A stretch of DNA of 64,000 bases from Lachnospiraceae bacterium (GCA_022510665.1 JAFLSZ010000001.1:1-64000); one strand, 5' to 3'. Positions 35,939 to 45,150 are shown, counted from the first letter of the stretch. The notes: generated from the sequence alone by a model not told the origin. Made by a program: numbers and translations.

Positions 35939-36877
35939 TCAGTCATTCTGTCCGCTGTTTTTCATTAAGTTGCTTGTAACACGGTTGTACAGCTCCTGCG
36001 CAGCGTTGTAACCCATCTTCTTCTGACGGTAATTTACCGCCGCAGATTCGCAGATAATCGCAAGGTTACGTCCCGGACGAATCGGAATAGAGTGACATAC
36101 TACCTTATTCCCAAGAAACTCCATATATTCCTCATCCAGACCAAAACGATCGTACTCCTTGTCACGGTTCCACTCTTCCAGTTTAATTACCAGATCAATC
36201 GACTGCGTATTTTTCACGCTCTCTACGCCAAACAGCGTCTTTACGTCAATAATGCCGATTCCTCGCAATTCGATAAAATGTCTTGTAATATCCGGCGCCG
36301 TACCGATTAAAGTCTCATCGCTTACCTTTTTAATCTCCACAACATCGTCCGAAACAAGGCGGTGTCCGCGCTTAATCAGCTCCAATGCGGCTTCGCTCTT
36401 ACCGATGCCGCTCTCGCCCATAATAAGTATTCCTTCGCCGTAAACGTCCACCAAAACGCCGTGGATGGAAATACGGGGAGCAAGCTCTACTTTCAGCCAC
36501 CGGATTACTTCCGCCATAAAAGAGGAGGTCGATGCGGTGGAACGAAGTAACGGCACGCCTGCCTCTACCGCAATTTTCCGCATATTCTCCGGAACCTCAA
36601 TACCACGGCAGAAAACAATACACGGCACCTTAAAACTTAACAGCTTTTTCATAATACTGATTCCGTGGTCTTTCTCCATCTTTTCCATGTAAGCGTGTTC
36701 CACATTTCCGATAATCTGGACGCGCTCCGAATCAAAATAATCGAAAAATCCCGCCAGCTGCAGGGCAGGGCGGTTTACGTCCGGCTGTGTAATCAGGATA
36801 TGGTCGATATCCAGTTCCGGCGTACAGTTTTCCAGCTGCATTTTGTCTACGAGCTTTTTTAATTCTACCGTATACAT
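35939..36877 (-). CDS. hprK: HPr kinase/phosphorylase
   Basis: A 312-aa bifunctional enzyme that phosphorylates and dephosphorylates Ser46 of HPr, driving catabolite repression in Bacillota. His139 (SIHG), P-loop GESGIGKS (154-161), SDDVVEIKK, and the signature ELRGIGIIDVKTLFG are all present. I start at the ATG 36877 after AGAGGG; the in-frame TTG at 36916 lacks support. First gene of the operon running to pfkA. Confidence 0.95.
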   Translation of the reverse strand: MYTVELKKLVDKMQLENCTPELDIDHILITQPDVNRPALQLAGFFDYFDSERVQIIGNVEHAYMEKMEKDHGISIMKKLLSFKVPCIVFCRGIEVPENMRKIAVEAGVPLLRSTASTSSFMAEVIRWLKVELAPRISIHGVLVDVYGEGILIMGESGIGKSEAALELIKRGHRLVSDDVVEIKKVSDETLIGTAPDITRHFIELRGIGIIDVKTLFGVESVKNTQSIDLVIKLEEWNRDKEYDRFGLDEEYMEFLGNKVVCHSIPIRPGRNLAIICESAAVNYRQKKMGYNAAQELYNRVTSNLMKNSGQND

Positions 36878-36953
36878 TGTCCCTCTTTTCCGCACGGTTT
36901 TGAGGTTCTGCCCCAAATGTCCCGCGCCTGTTTATTTTATCCTGTTCCTCTTT

Positions 36954-36982
36954 ATCATAGCATACTTTTCCCGGATACACAA
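36954..36982 (-). promoter_or_regulatory. Promoter of the hprK operon
   Basis: On the minus strand: TTGTGT (36982-36977), a 17-bp spacer, TATGAT (36959-36954). Likely start about 70 bp before hprK. Confidence 0.6.
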
Positions 36983-37005
36983 TGTTTATTGCGGAGAGAT
37001 TCGGC

Positions 37006-37959
37006 CTACTTTGCTTCCCTTCGTTTCGGTATCTGTGCCAAGATAACTGCGGCAAACACAAGCGCGCAGCCGGCAAGCTCCCTTACGGAAAGTATCTGCC
37101 CTAAAAGTACCCATCCTCCCAGCACCGCAAACACCGATTCCAGACTCATAATAAGGGACGCCTCCGTCGGCTCCGTATCTTTCTGCGCTACAATCTGCAG
37201 GGTATAACCTACGCCGCTGGACATAACCCCCGCGTAAACCAGCGGAAGCCATGCCTTTACTATCTGTGCGGCTTCCACCTGCTCCATCAAAAACATCCCC
37301 ACCGTTCCCAAGACCCCGCAGACAAAAAATTGAATGCAGGACATGGCAACTCCGTCCGCTTTCGGTGAAAAATAATCTACGACAAGGATATCCACCGCAT
37401 ATGCCAAAGCACAAAGCAGCAGATAAATATCCCCTTTCGCAATCGTAAAACCGTCGGTAACACAGAGCAGATACATTCCGCAAAGCGCAATCAAAACCGC
37501 AAGCCATACTTTCGCGCCGACCTTTTTCTTTATAAAAACCCCGCAAACCGGCACCAATACGATATATAACGCGGTGATAAAGCCCGCTTTGCCGGATTCC
37601 GGCGCGTATTTAATTCCGATTTGCTGTAACATGGAAGCCGTAAACAGTATTACGCCGCAGCAGACGCCGCCCAAAAAAAGAATCTTTCCGGAACCTTTTC
37701 TTTCCTGCACGATTTCTGCCGTTTTATCTTCTGCTCCCTTTACGGCGGTTACTCCCGATGTATCTTTTTTATGCCGCTTTTCAATTACTCCGCGGATTCC
37801 CAAAAATACCAGCAGGACAATTCCCGCGAGATACGAACGTACCCCCATAAAGGTAAACGGCTCCACATACTTCATTCCCTCGCTTTGCGCCGCAAACGCC
37901 ACGCCCCAGATAAATGCCGTAAGCAGCAATAACAGATTACCGCGCATACGTTTTGTCAT
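37006..37959 (-). CDS. EamA/DMT-family transporter
   Basis: 317 aa with about ten membrane helices in two EamA repeats. The first repeat begins NLLLLLTAFIWGVAFAAQSEGM; a hydrophilic Lys/Glu-rich loop of some 40 residues (about 60-100) separates it from the next helices. The second repeat ends with SLESVFAVLGGWVLLGQIL. Such proteins export amino acids or nucleobase-like metabolites. It starts 15 bp after metH, so methionine or a related compound is a possible substrate, but that is inference only. Confidence 0.82.
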   Translation of the reverse strand: MTKRMRGNLLLLLTAFIWGVAFAAQSEGMKYVEPFTFMGVRSYLAGIVLLVFLGIRGVIEKRHKKDTSGVTAVKGAEDKTAEIVQERKGSGKILFLGGVCCGVILFTASMLQQIGIKYAPESGKAGFITALYIVLVPVCGVFIKKKVGAKVWLAVLIALCGMYLLCVTDGFTIAKGDIYLLLCALAYAVDILVVDYFSPKADGVAMSCIQFFVCGVLGTVGMFLMEQVEAAQIVKAWLPLVYAGVMSSGVGYTLQIVAQKDTEPTEASLIMSLESVFAVLGGWVLLGQILSVRELAGCALVFAAVILAQIPKRREAK

Positions 37960-37974
37960 TTTCTTCCCTCGTTT

Positions 37975-40491
37975 CTATTCTTTTGCGCCAATCAGTTTCT
38001 TTGCCACGGCCACCGCATCCTGCGCGTCCTTAGAATAGCCGTCCGCACCGATTTCTTCGGCGTATTCCGGCGTTGTCACCGCACCGCCTATCATTATCTT
38101 CGCAGACAGTCCTTCCCGGTTCCTAAGCTCAACCACTTCCGCCATACCGCGCATCGTAGTCGTCATCAGCGCGGAAAGCGCGATAATATCGGCATTCAGA
38201 CGCTTTGCTTCCGCAATTACACGTTCCGCGGAAACATCCTTTCCCAAATCCGTCACTTGAAATCCGTGATTTTTTAACATAAGTGCCACAAGATTTTTTC
38301 CGATATCGTGAATATCGCCTTCCACGGTCGCAATTACAACCGTTCCCGCGTTTTTACCGGAGCCGTCCTGTCTCAGATGCGGCTCCAATACTTCTACCGC
38401 CGCTTTCATTGCCTCTGCCGCGCCGATTAACTGCGGAAGGAAGTATTTCTTTTTCTCAAAAAGGTTTCCCGCTTCGGTAATCGCGGGAATCAGCTCTTGC
38501 TCCAACAGTTCCGCGGCTTCTTTCCCGTTTGCAAGCTCTTTCTTTGCCAGCGCGGCTATGGTATTTTTCTCCCCCAAAAGCACCGCCTTATATAACGGAG
38601 TTTCCGCTTTCGGCTCCGCTGCGGTCTTGGATTCGCTCTCCGCCCGCACTGTGTTTCCCTTTTGTTCCTGACGCGGCTGCGGCACTTTTACACCAAGTTC
38701 CGCTTCCCGTTCCCGCTTTTCTTTGAGCCATTCCGCCCTTGCAAGATAACGCGCGGAAGAGTCCTCCTTCGCCCGAAGCACCTCGGAGGCATATACAAGA
38801 TTCATTAAAAGTTCCTGATCCGGGTTCATAATTGCCATCGTCAGGCCGCGGGTTACCGCCATCATCAAAAAAGCGGCATTGATATATCCCCGTTCCGGCA
38901 GCCCGTAAGAAATATTGGAAAGGCCGCAGATGGTAGCAATCCCCAGTTCTTCCCTGCAATACCGTATTGTATCCAGGGCATCCAGGGCGGCATTTTGCTC
39001 CGCTCCTACCGTCATGACAAGACCGTCCGCCACAACGGCTTCTTTCGGAATACCGTATTCTTTCGCTTTCTGTACAAGGACCCGGAGGTTCTCCCTGCGC
39101 TCATCCGCATCTTTAGGAAGTCCCGTACCGCCAAGGGGCAGTACAACCACCATCGCGCCGTATTTCTTGACAAGCGGAAACAAAAGTTCCGGGCGACCTT
39201 CCTCTAAGGAAACCGAATTTACAAGCGCACGCCCCGGATAAATCCGAAGTGCCGCTTCCATAACGGATACATCGCTTGTGTCTATGGAAAGCGGAAGGTT
39301 TACTGCCTGCGTTACTTCCTCTATAATCCGGCACATCATTTCCTTTTCGTCGATTCCGCCCATTCCTACATTGACATCCAAAACCGCCGCTCCGTTTTCT
39401 TCCTGCTCTCTGGCAAATTCCAGAGCCACGGAAGTATCTCCTGCGCGCAGCGACTCCTGAAACTTCTTCTTTCCGGTCGGATTAATCCTCTCTCCCACCG
39501 GCAGAAAAGAGCCGTCTAACAATACATACACCGTGCGGCGCTCGTTGGTAAGCGCACTCACCGGCGTTTCGGAGATATGCGGCGGGTATGTTTTTGAAAG
39601 CGTTTCGTACAAACATTCTATATGCTCCGGCGTTGTTCCGCAGCAGCCTCCTAAAATTCCGGCTCCCGCCTCTACAAGCCTCTTCATTCCCTCCGAAAAC
39701 TGCCGCGGGTCCTGATCATACGCGGTTTCCCCGTCTACGAGCCGCGGAAGCCCCGCGTTCGGTTTCGCAATCACCGGCACATTGGCAACCGCCTTCATCC
39801 TGCGCACGATTTCCTCGCTGCGCTCCGGTCCCGCTCCGCAGTTGACTCCGACGGCATCCGCACCAAGCCCCTGCAATACAAGCATCGCGGTTTCCGGCTC
39901 CGTACCGTAAAGCGTATGCGCCGTTTCGTCAAACGTCATTGTAACCATTACCGGAAGGTTACAGCTTTCCCCCGCCGCAATTAACGCCGCCCTTGCCTCC
40001 TGCAGACTCATCATCGTTTCTATTACCAGCAGGTCCACTCCCGCCGAAACCAGTACCCGCATCTGCTCTTTATACACGTTTACCGCATCTTCAAAGGAAA
40101 GAGGCCCGAGAGGGGCTAAAAGCTGTCCCGTCATCGTTACGTCACCGGCAATGTACGGAATAAACTGCGCGTTCCGCTGCTCCACCATATATTCACCGAC
40201 CGCGCGCTTACTTAACTCCACCAGCCGCAGATTCATTTCTTCTAACTTATCTTCCAGTCCGTATTCCGCAAGTTTAATCCGGTTTGCCGTAAACGTCGGC
40301 GCATAAAGAATATCGGTGCCCCGGTGCAGATAACTTTTCTGCAGCCGGATAAAGCAATCCGGATTATCCAAAATCCATGCCTCCGGACAAACTCCGGCGG
40401 GCATTCCCGCACGCTGTAAATTGCTTCCGGTTGCTCCGTCCAAAAAAATCAACCGTTTCTCCGCCAATTCCCGAAATTCCTGTTTTGTCAT
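37975..40491 (-). CDS. metH: Cobalamin-dependent methionine synthase lacking the reactivation domain
   Basis: 838 aa in three modules: homocysteine methyltransferase (1-300; zinc ligands in GVNCGAGPE and GGCCGTTPEH), methyltetrahydrofolate-binding (about 325-590; GERINPTGKKKF, DVNVGMGG), then after an Ala/Glu/Lys-rich linker the cap and B12 domains (about 640-838; GDIHDIGKNL with the cobalt-binding His). The AdoMet reactivation domain of E. coli MetH (about 1200 aa in all) is missing, as in other split clostridial enzymes. No separate activation protein is encoded nearby. Follows metF by 73 bp. Confidence 0.93.
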   Translation of the reverse strand: MTKQEFRELAEKRLIFLDGATGSNLQRAGMPAGVCPEAWILDNPDCFIRLQKSYLHRGTDILYAPTFTANRIKLAEYGLEDKLEEMNLRLVELSKRAVGEYMVEQRNAQFIPYIAGDVTMTGQLLAPLGPLSFEDAVNVYKEQMRVLVSAGVDLLVIETMMSLQEARAALIAAGESCNLPVMVTMTFDETAHTLYGTEPETAMLVLQGLGADAVGVNCGAGPERSEEIVRRMKAVANVPVIAKPNAGLPRLVDGETAYDQDPRQFSEGMKRLVEAGAGILGGCCGTTPEHIECLYETLSKTYPPHISETPVSALTNERRTVYVLLDGSFLPVGERINPTGKKKFQESLRAGDTSVALEFAREQEENGAAVLDVNVGMGGIDEKEMMCRIIEEVTQAVNLPLSIDTSDVSVMEAALRIYPGRALVNSVSLEEGRPELLFPLVKKYGAMVVVLPLGGTGLPKDADERRENLRVLVQKAKEYGIPKEAVVADGLVMTVGAEQNAALDALDTIRYCREELGIATICGLSNISYGLPERGYINAAFLMMAVTRGLTMAIMNPDQELLMNLVYASEVLRAKEDSSARYLARAEWLKEKREREAELGVKVPQPRQEQKGNTVRAESESKTAAEPKAETPLYKAVLLGEKNTIAALAKKELANGKEAAELLEQELIPAITEAGNLFEKKKYFLPQLIGAAEAMKAAVEVLEPHLRQDGSGKNAGTVVIATVEGDIHDIGKNLVALMLKNHGFQVTDLGKDVSAERVIAEAKRLNADIIALSALMTTTMRGMAEVVELRNREGLSAKIMIGGAVTTPEYAEEIGADGYSKDAQDAVAVAKKLIGAKE

Positions 40492-40564
40492 ACTCTGCTC
40501 CGTTCCGCCGTCTTTCCCTCACGGCACAAATCCTTGTAAACGTCCTGTTTTTTCAGGCATTTTT

Positions 40565-41428
40565 CTAAATCAGATTTTTGATACTGTCACAAATCCGCTT
40601 TGCCACCGTCGGATTATTCATGGTGTAAATATGCACACCTTCTACGTCATGCGCCACCAAATCCACAATCTGATTCACTGCGTATACCATGCCCGCGTCA
40701 AATAAGGCTTCTTTCTCAAACTCATACTTTTGTAAAATCCGTCTGAACTTTTCCGGCAGAGACGCGCCGCAAAGAGAGACCATCCGCTCAATCTGGGCGC
40801 AGTTAATTACAGGCATAATTCCCGCGGAAACCGGCGGTTTAATGTCCGCAATCTCCATCTTCTCACGAAAAGAATAAAATTGTTCGTTATCAAAAAACAG
40901 CTGGGAAATTAAAAACTCCGCCCCCATGTCCGTCTTTTTCTTCAAATTATGTAAATCGGCTACCCTGCTTACCGCCTCCGTATGGCCCTCCGGATAGCAC
41001 GCACCGCCGATACACAGGTTATCCCGCTTTTCTTTTAAGAAGGAAACCAGTTCGGAGGCATAGAAAAACTCCTCTTTCGGCGCAATATCCTCCCTCCGGT
41101 CGCCGCGCAGGGCAAGTACATTCTCAATTCCTGCCTCGGCAAGCTCGTCCGTAAACGCAAGGATTTCTTCCTTTGTATAATTGATACAAGTCAGATGTAC
41201 AAGAGGTTCTACGTTGTATTCCTTTTTGATTTTCTTTGCCAGTTCCACGGTAAGGCTGTTCGTCGCCGAACCTCCGGCGCCAAAAGTTACGCTGATAAAG
41301 TCCGGATGCAGATTACAAAGCACGTCTAATGTCGCGTCTATACTTGTCAGTGTCGTATCCCGCTTTGGCGGATATATTTCAAAAGAAAGCACCGGTGTTT
41401 TTTTTCGATAAATTTCACTGATTTTCAT
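40565..41428 (-). CDS. metF: 5,10-methylenetetrahydrofolate reductase
   Basis: A 287-aa TIM-barrel flavoenzyme making the methyl donor used by MetH. VLSFEIYPPKRD, SVTFGAGGS, HLTCINYTKEEI, VLALRGDRR and AEFLISQLFFDNEQFYSF are diagnostic. AAAGGAG lies before the ATG. First gene of a metF-metH-EamA transcript from the promoter at 41476-41504. I see no SAM riboswitch in the short leader. Confidence 0.95.
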   Translation of the reverse strand: MKISEIYRKKTPVLSFEIYPPKRDTTLTSIDATLDVLCNLHPDFISVTFGAGGSATNSLTVELAKKIKKEYNVEPLVHLTCINYTKEEILAFTDELAEAGIENVLALRGDRREDIAPKEEFFYASELVSFLKEKRDNLCIGGACYPEGHTEAVSRVADLHNLKKKTDMGAEFLISQLFFDNEQFYSFREKMEIADIKPPVSAGIMPVINCAQIERMVSLCGASLPEKFRRILQKYEFEKEALFDAGMVYAVNQIVDLVAHDVEGVHIYTMNNPTVAKRICDSIKNLI

Positions 41429-41475
41429 AAAAGCCGTCTCCTTTTCTTTTCATCCGATTTAGTCCAATCTCTCAT

Positions 41476-41504
41476 ATAATAACATATCGGACGACGTTGT
41501 GCAA
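41476..41504 (-). promoter_or_regulatory. Promoter of the metF-metH operon
   Basis: On the minus strand: TTGCAC (41504-41499), a 17-bp spacer, TATTAT (41481-41476) with an extended TG. The leader is only about 40 nt, too short for a riboswitch. Confidence 0.65.
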
Positions 41505-41526
41505 GAAGCGGCTATTATCAAATCTC

Positions 41527-42162
41527 TTATCGGAGCTGCCGGACTCTGCGCAGCGCCCCTGTCAGGGCGGCTGCCGCCACGATTTTTACAATCTCCATCG
41601 GAAGGAACGGAACGACGCATTTTAACAATGCGTCGGAAAGGGATGTGCCTTCCGTGTATACCAGCAAAAACCAAACGGTTCCCACCGTATACAGTGCCGT
41701 CGTTCCCAACAAAGCGGCAAATACAAAGCGCACCGGCTCTTTCTTTTTGCTGCCGCCTCCCTTTGTTAACATACCTACAATCCATACACACGGAATATAG
41801 CCGAGCAAATATCCTCCGGTTGGACCAAACAGCCTTGCGACACCCCCCATATAGCCGGAAAACACCGGAAGGCCCATCATTCCCAACAGCAGATAAAGCA
41901 GAACGCTCATGCTTCCCATGCGCGGGCCCAGTAAATATCCGGTCAGATACAGCAAAAAAGTCGCAAACGTAATTCCTACCGGATTACCCGGAAGGAAAAC
42001 CGTATGCGGCGCCAGTACACAAAACACGGCGGTCATCAACGCCGTCTTCGTAAGTTCCGCAACCGTATTCCTTTCTTTTTTTATACCTTGTCCTTTTTCG
42101 GTTTTTTCCTTCTCTGCCCACTCTGCTTCTGATTTGTTCCGTAACTTTTGTAACTTTTCCAT
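41527..42162 (-). CDS. bioY: Biotin transporter substrate-binding protein BioY
   Basis: A 211-aa integral membrane S-component of an energy-coupling-factor transporter. A charged N-terminal extension (about 35 residues) precedes six helices. ALMTAVFCVLAP, GITFATFLLYLTGYLLGPRMG and LFGPTGGYLLGYIPCVW match BioY. No ATPase or T-component genes are nearby, so it probably shares the general ECF module. Lies 11 bp after birA. Confidence 0.9.
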   Translation of the reverse strand: MEKLQKLRNKSEAEWAEKEKTEKGQGIKKERNTVAELTKTALMTAVFCVLAPHTVFLPGNPVGITFATFLLYLTGYLLGPRMGSMSVLLYLLLGMMGLPVFSGYMGGVARLFGPTGGYLLGYIPCVWIVGMLTKGGGSKKKEPVRFVFAALLGTTALYTVGTVWFLLVYTEGTSLSDALLKCVVPFLPMEIVKIVAAAALTGALRRVRQLR

Positions 42163-42173
42163 ACTGTCTTCTC

Positions 42174-43154
42174 CTATTCCTCTTCTTTATTCAAAATTTT
42201 TACGCTGACTTCTCCGCTGAAAAGAGTCCGGACTACACCTTCATGCTCCACAAGCAGACGTCCCTCCCCGTCAATATCCCGCACTACGGCGGAATAGCTG
42301 CCTTGTGCGGAAAATACCGTTACCTCCCGTCCCAGTAACACCGAGCGTTCTTTATACTCTTTCATATACTCCGCCGCACCGAGTTTTTTATAAAGGCCGG
42401 AGAACTCATTCCAGACCGCGGCAATCAGCCTGCTCTTTTCTACCGGGTTTTTTGTGTACTCTTCCAGACAGGCAACAATTCCTTTCAGGTCTTCGGGAAG
42501 CGCCTGCTTTTCTATATTGATTCCGATACCGAGAATCACATATTCCGGTATTCCGCTTTCCAAATCCAGCGCCGCTTCGGTGGAAATTCCGCAGACCTTC
42601 TTTCCGTCGATAAAAATGTCATTCACCCACTTGATTCCCGTCTTGATTCCTGTTTCCTTTTCTATCGCACGGGCAACCGCCACCGCCGCGCAGGTCGTAA
42701 TAAAAACGGCCCTGTCCGCCGGAATCTCCGGACGCAGTACCGCGCTCATGTAAATTCCACCCTCCGGCGCAAAAAAGCTTCTGCCAAACCTTCCTTTTCC
42801 CATACTCTGCCGTTTCGCCACAAAAAGCGTCCCTTCCGCCGCCCCTTTTTGAGCCTGTTCCTTTGCGACACGGTTGGTTGAATCGGTTTCTTCCAGCACT
42901 TCTACCGAACGCATCAGCCCGTCTTTTGCAAGTGCGGCGCAGATTTCCCCTTCGGTTATCCGATTCGCGGGCATCCGGAGACAATACCCTTTCTTTGTCA
43001 CCGCGTCAATCTGATGGCCTTCTTTCCGAAGCGCACAGACCGCTTTCCACACCGCGTTTCTTGAACTATGCAGACGCCCCGCCAGTTCTTCTCCCGATAT
43101 GTATGTGCCCTGCTTTTCCTGCAATAATACAAACAATTCCTGCTTTCCTGTCAT
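42174..43154 (-). CDS. birA: Bifunctional biotin-protein ligase/biotin repressor BirA
   Basis: 326 aa from the ATG after GAGGAG (an in-frame start 13 codons upstream lacks a site). An N-terminal winged helix (residues 1-60; ISGEELAGRLHSSRNAVWKAV) shows it is the regulatory form. The ligase part has ETDSTNRVAKE, GKGRFGRSFFAPEGGIYMS, GIKWVNDIFIDGKKVCGI and a C-terminal SH3-like domain. It biotinylates carboxylases and represses biotin genes when biotin is plentiful. The BirA box just upstream implies autoregulation with bioY. Confidence 0.95.
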   Translation of the reverse strand: MTGKQELFVLLQEKQGTYISGEELAGRLHSSRNAVWKAVCALRKEGHQIDAVTKKGYCLRMPANRITEGEICAALAKDGLMRSVEVLEETDSTNRVAKEQAQKGAAEGTLFVAKRQSMGKGRFGRSFFAPEGGIYMSAVLRPEIPADRAVFITTCAAVAVARAIEKETGIKTGIKWVNDIFIDGKKVCGISTEAALDLESGIPEYVILGIGINIEKQALPEDLKGIVACLEEYTKNPVEKSRLIAAVWNEFSGLYKKLGAAEYMKEYKERSVLLGREVTVFSAQGSYSAVVRDIDGEGRLLVEHEGVVRTLFSGEVSVKILNKEEE

Positions 43155-43183
43155 CGCTTCTCCTCTTTTTTGCCTTTTTGCAT

Positions 43184-43213
43184 ATCGTACCACACCGCTC
43201 CATATATTGTCAA
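43184..43213 (-). promoter_or_regulatory. Promoter of birA-bioY
   Basis: On the minus strand: TTGACA (43213-43208), an 18-bp spacer, TACGAT (43189-43184). The -35 lies inside the BirA box. Confidence 0.6.
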
Positions 43214-43237
43214 CCTATCCATTGTTTTTGGTGACAA
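43207..43237. promoter_or_regulatory. BirA operator (biotin box)
   Basis: TTGTCAAC (43207-43214), a 15-bp spacer, GGTGACAA (43230-43237): an inverted repeat close to the general BirA pattern WTGTNAAC-N14-16-GTTNACAW. It covers the birA -35 box. Confidence 0.75.
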
Positions 43238-43260
43238 TTAGTTTCTCTTTGCTTTTTCCC

Positions 43261-43289
43261 TTGCGTTCCGCGGCAGAAAACGGTATACT
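43261..43289 (+). promoter_or_regulatory. Promoter of the FliK-like gene
   Basis: TTGCGT (43261-43266), a 17-bp spacer, TATACT (43284-43289), about 23 bp before the ATG. It resembles a housekeeping promoter rather than a sigma-28 one. Confidence 0.55.
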
Positions 43290-43311
43290 GTAACAAAAGG
43301 AGGGCATTGTC

Positions 43312-45150
43312 ATGGGATTATTCAGCGGCATTTTCGGCACGCCGGCGGCGGCGCAGAATACAACGGTTCCCGGAACAAAACGCGTTTTTTCTTCGGGAAA
43401 GGATACCGTTATCCTGTCCAAGGGCGAAATTGTAAAAGGTGAGATTATCGATTTACGCAGCAACGAAGTGACCGTTCGCTTAGAGGATGGAAAGCAACTG
43501 CATGCCAAACTAAACAGCGCCATGGAATTGTCTATCGGACAGGAAGCGGAGTTTTATGTGCAGGAAACCAACGACGTCCTGATTACGCTAAAACTGCTTT
43601 CCGACGGGGATTCTTCGTTTGCCGAATCTACCATTGACAGAGCATTAGAGGCCGCGGGGTTTCCTAAGTCCGCCAATGCAGTCGGCATTGTGCGCTCTCT
43701 GCTTACCGCCGGACTTCCGGCAAATAAAGAAATGATTCAGAAAATGATGCAATATTCCGCTGCCAATAAAGGGGTCGAGCTTTCTACGCTGACGGCGCTT
43801 TTAAAGCATAATCTGCCTGTGACAAAGGAAAACGCCGCGGAACTTCAGGCTTACCGCAATTTTGAACACCGTCTGCTGGGGCAGGCGGCTTCCCTTACTT
43901 CCTCTCTTACCGATGCTCTGCGGTTCGGCGAAGCCACGCCGGATTTCGCGCAGCGCTTATTGGAGCTGTTTTTCGGTAACGGCACGGAATCTTCTTCCGC
44001 CGCAAATGCCGCGGACGGAATCAATCCGGTTTTAGCAGAAGAAGCCGACGTACCTGTAAACCCGGAAACAGCGGGCATAACCTCGGGAACAGCAGACGCT
44101 GCCGATGCAGCTGTCAGCTCCGCGCTAACGGATATCCCTCCGGCAAACGGCGCACCCCTTCCGGACGGTGCAGTACAAGGGCAGGCTGCTCCTTTTTCTG
44201 CCGGAGTACAAGAACCCGCAGCACGGCCGGACGTTTCCGGTACGGTTTCGCAGTCTTCCGATACAACTCCACAGCCTTCCGGCACGACTTCACAGTCCCT
44301 TGTATCTTTCGAGGAAACGGCTCCGCTAAAAAACTTTCTTTCCGAGACGGATTATCAGAAACTCGGCAACGCACTTTCCAAACTTTCACAGGACAGTCCT
44401 GAATTTGCAAAATTAAATCTTGATTTTACAAACGGCACTCTTACTGCAAACAGGCTGTTTTCCGCCCTTTCCTCAGGCGCTTTAACGCGTTCCGCTGCCG
44501 ATACTGCGGCCCTTTTTAAGGAAGAACCTCTGTTTTCGTCCTTACTGGATAAAACGTTGCTGGGGCGTTTTGTTCTGACGCCGGAAGATTTGACAAAAGA
44601 AGATGCCATAAAAAAATTTTATGAAAAAACAAGAACTACGCTTTCTTCTCTTACGGAACTGGCAAACGCCTCCTCGGACGGCTCCGCTTCCATGAAAAAC
44701 GCGGCTGACACCGGCGCGAAGATGCAGGATAACATTCAATTTATGAACACGTTAAATCAACTGTTTCCTTATGTGCAGCTTCCTCTCAAGCTGACGGAAC
44801 AATTTACACACGGCGAACTTTATGTATATACAAAGAAAAAAGACCTCTCCGCACAGGACAAAGAGGTCAGTATTTTACTGCATCTGGATATGGACTCGCT
44901 CGGACCTACCGACATCCATCTGTCTTTGCTGCGGCAGAATGTTGCCGCGAAGTTCTACCTGACCGAACAGGACGCGCAGGAGCTGGTGAGCGAACATCTC
45001 CCGTCTTTAACAGAAGCCCTGCAAAAAAAAGGTTACACATTAAATGCACAGGTAATGAAACGGGAAAAAGAACCGGACATCGTCAAAGACTTTTTAGACG
45101 ACGGCGACGCCGTCCCGATGAAACGCTTCCGGTTTGATATCCGGGCCTGA
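43312..45150 (+). CDS. FliK-like protein with C-terminal flagellar hook-length control domain
   Basis: A 612-aa protein. N-terminal region with a beta-rich start (SKGEIVKGEIIDLRSNEVTV), a helical segment (about 95-215), a low-complexity Ala/Pro/Ser/Thr linker (about 225-345, with QPSGTTSQS-like repeats), another helical part, and a C-terminal Flg_hook-like domain (about 475-612; LPLKLTEQFTHGELYVYTKKK, VSILLHLDMDSLGPTDIHLSL). Classical FliK controls hook length and export switching. No other flagellar gene is in the window, and the N-terminus is not typical. AAAGGAGG precedes the ATG. Confidence 0.7.
   Translation: MGLFSGIFGTPAAAQNTTVPGTKRVFSSGKDTVILSKGEIVKGEIIDLRSNEVTVRLEDGKQLHAKLNSAMELSIGQEAEFYVQETNDVLITLKLLSDGDSSFAESTIDRALEAAGFPKSANAVGIVRSLLTAGLPANKEMIQKMMQYSAANKGVELSTLTALLKHNLPVTKENAAELQAYRNFEHRLLGQAASLTSSLTDALRFGEATPDFAQRLLELFFGNGTESSSAANAADGINPVLAEEADVPVNPETAGITSGTADAADAAVSSALTDIPPANGAPLPDGAVQGQAAPFSAGVQEPAARPDVSGTVSQSSDTTPQPSGTTSQSLVSFEETAPLKNFLSETDYQKLGNALSKLSQDSPEFAKLNLDFTNGTLTANRLFSALSSGALTRSAADTAALFKEEPLFSSLLDKTLLGRFVLTPEDLTKEDAIKKFYEKTRTTLSSLTELANASSDGSASMKNAADTGAKMQDNIQFMNTLNQLFPYVQLPLKLTEQFTHGELYVYTKKKDLSAQDKEVSILLHLDMDSLGPTDIHLSLLRQNVAAKFYLTEQDAQELVSEHLPSLTEALQKKGYTLNAQVMKREKEPDIVKDFLDDGDAVPMKRFRFDIRA

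Noticed and set aside
41429-41526. SAM or B12 riboswitch ahead of metF-metH
   Set aside because: With the promoter at 41476-41504 the leader is about 40 nt, far too short for either riboswitch.
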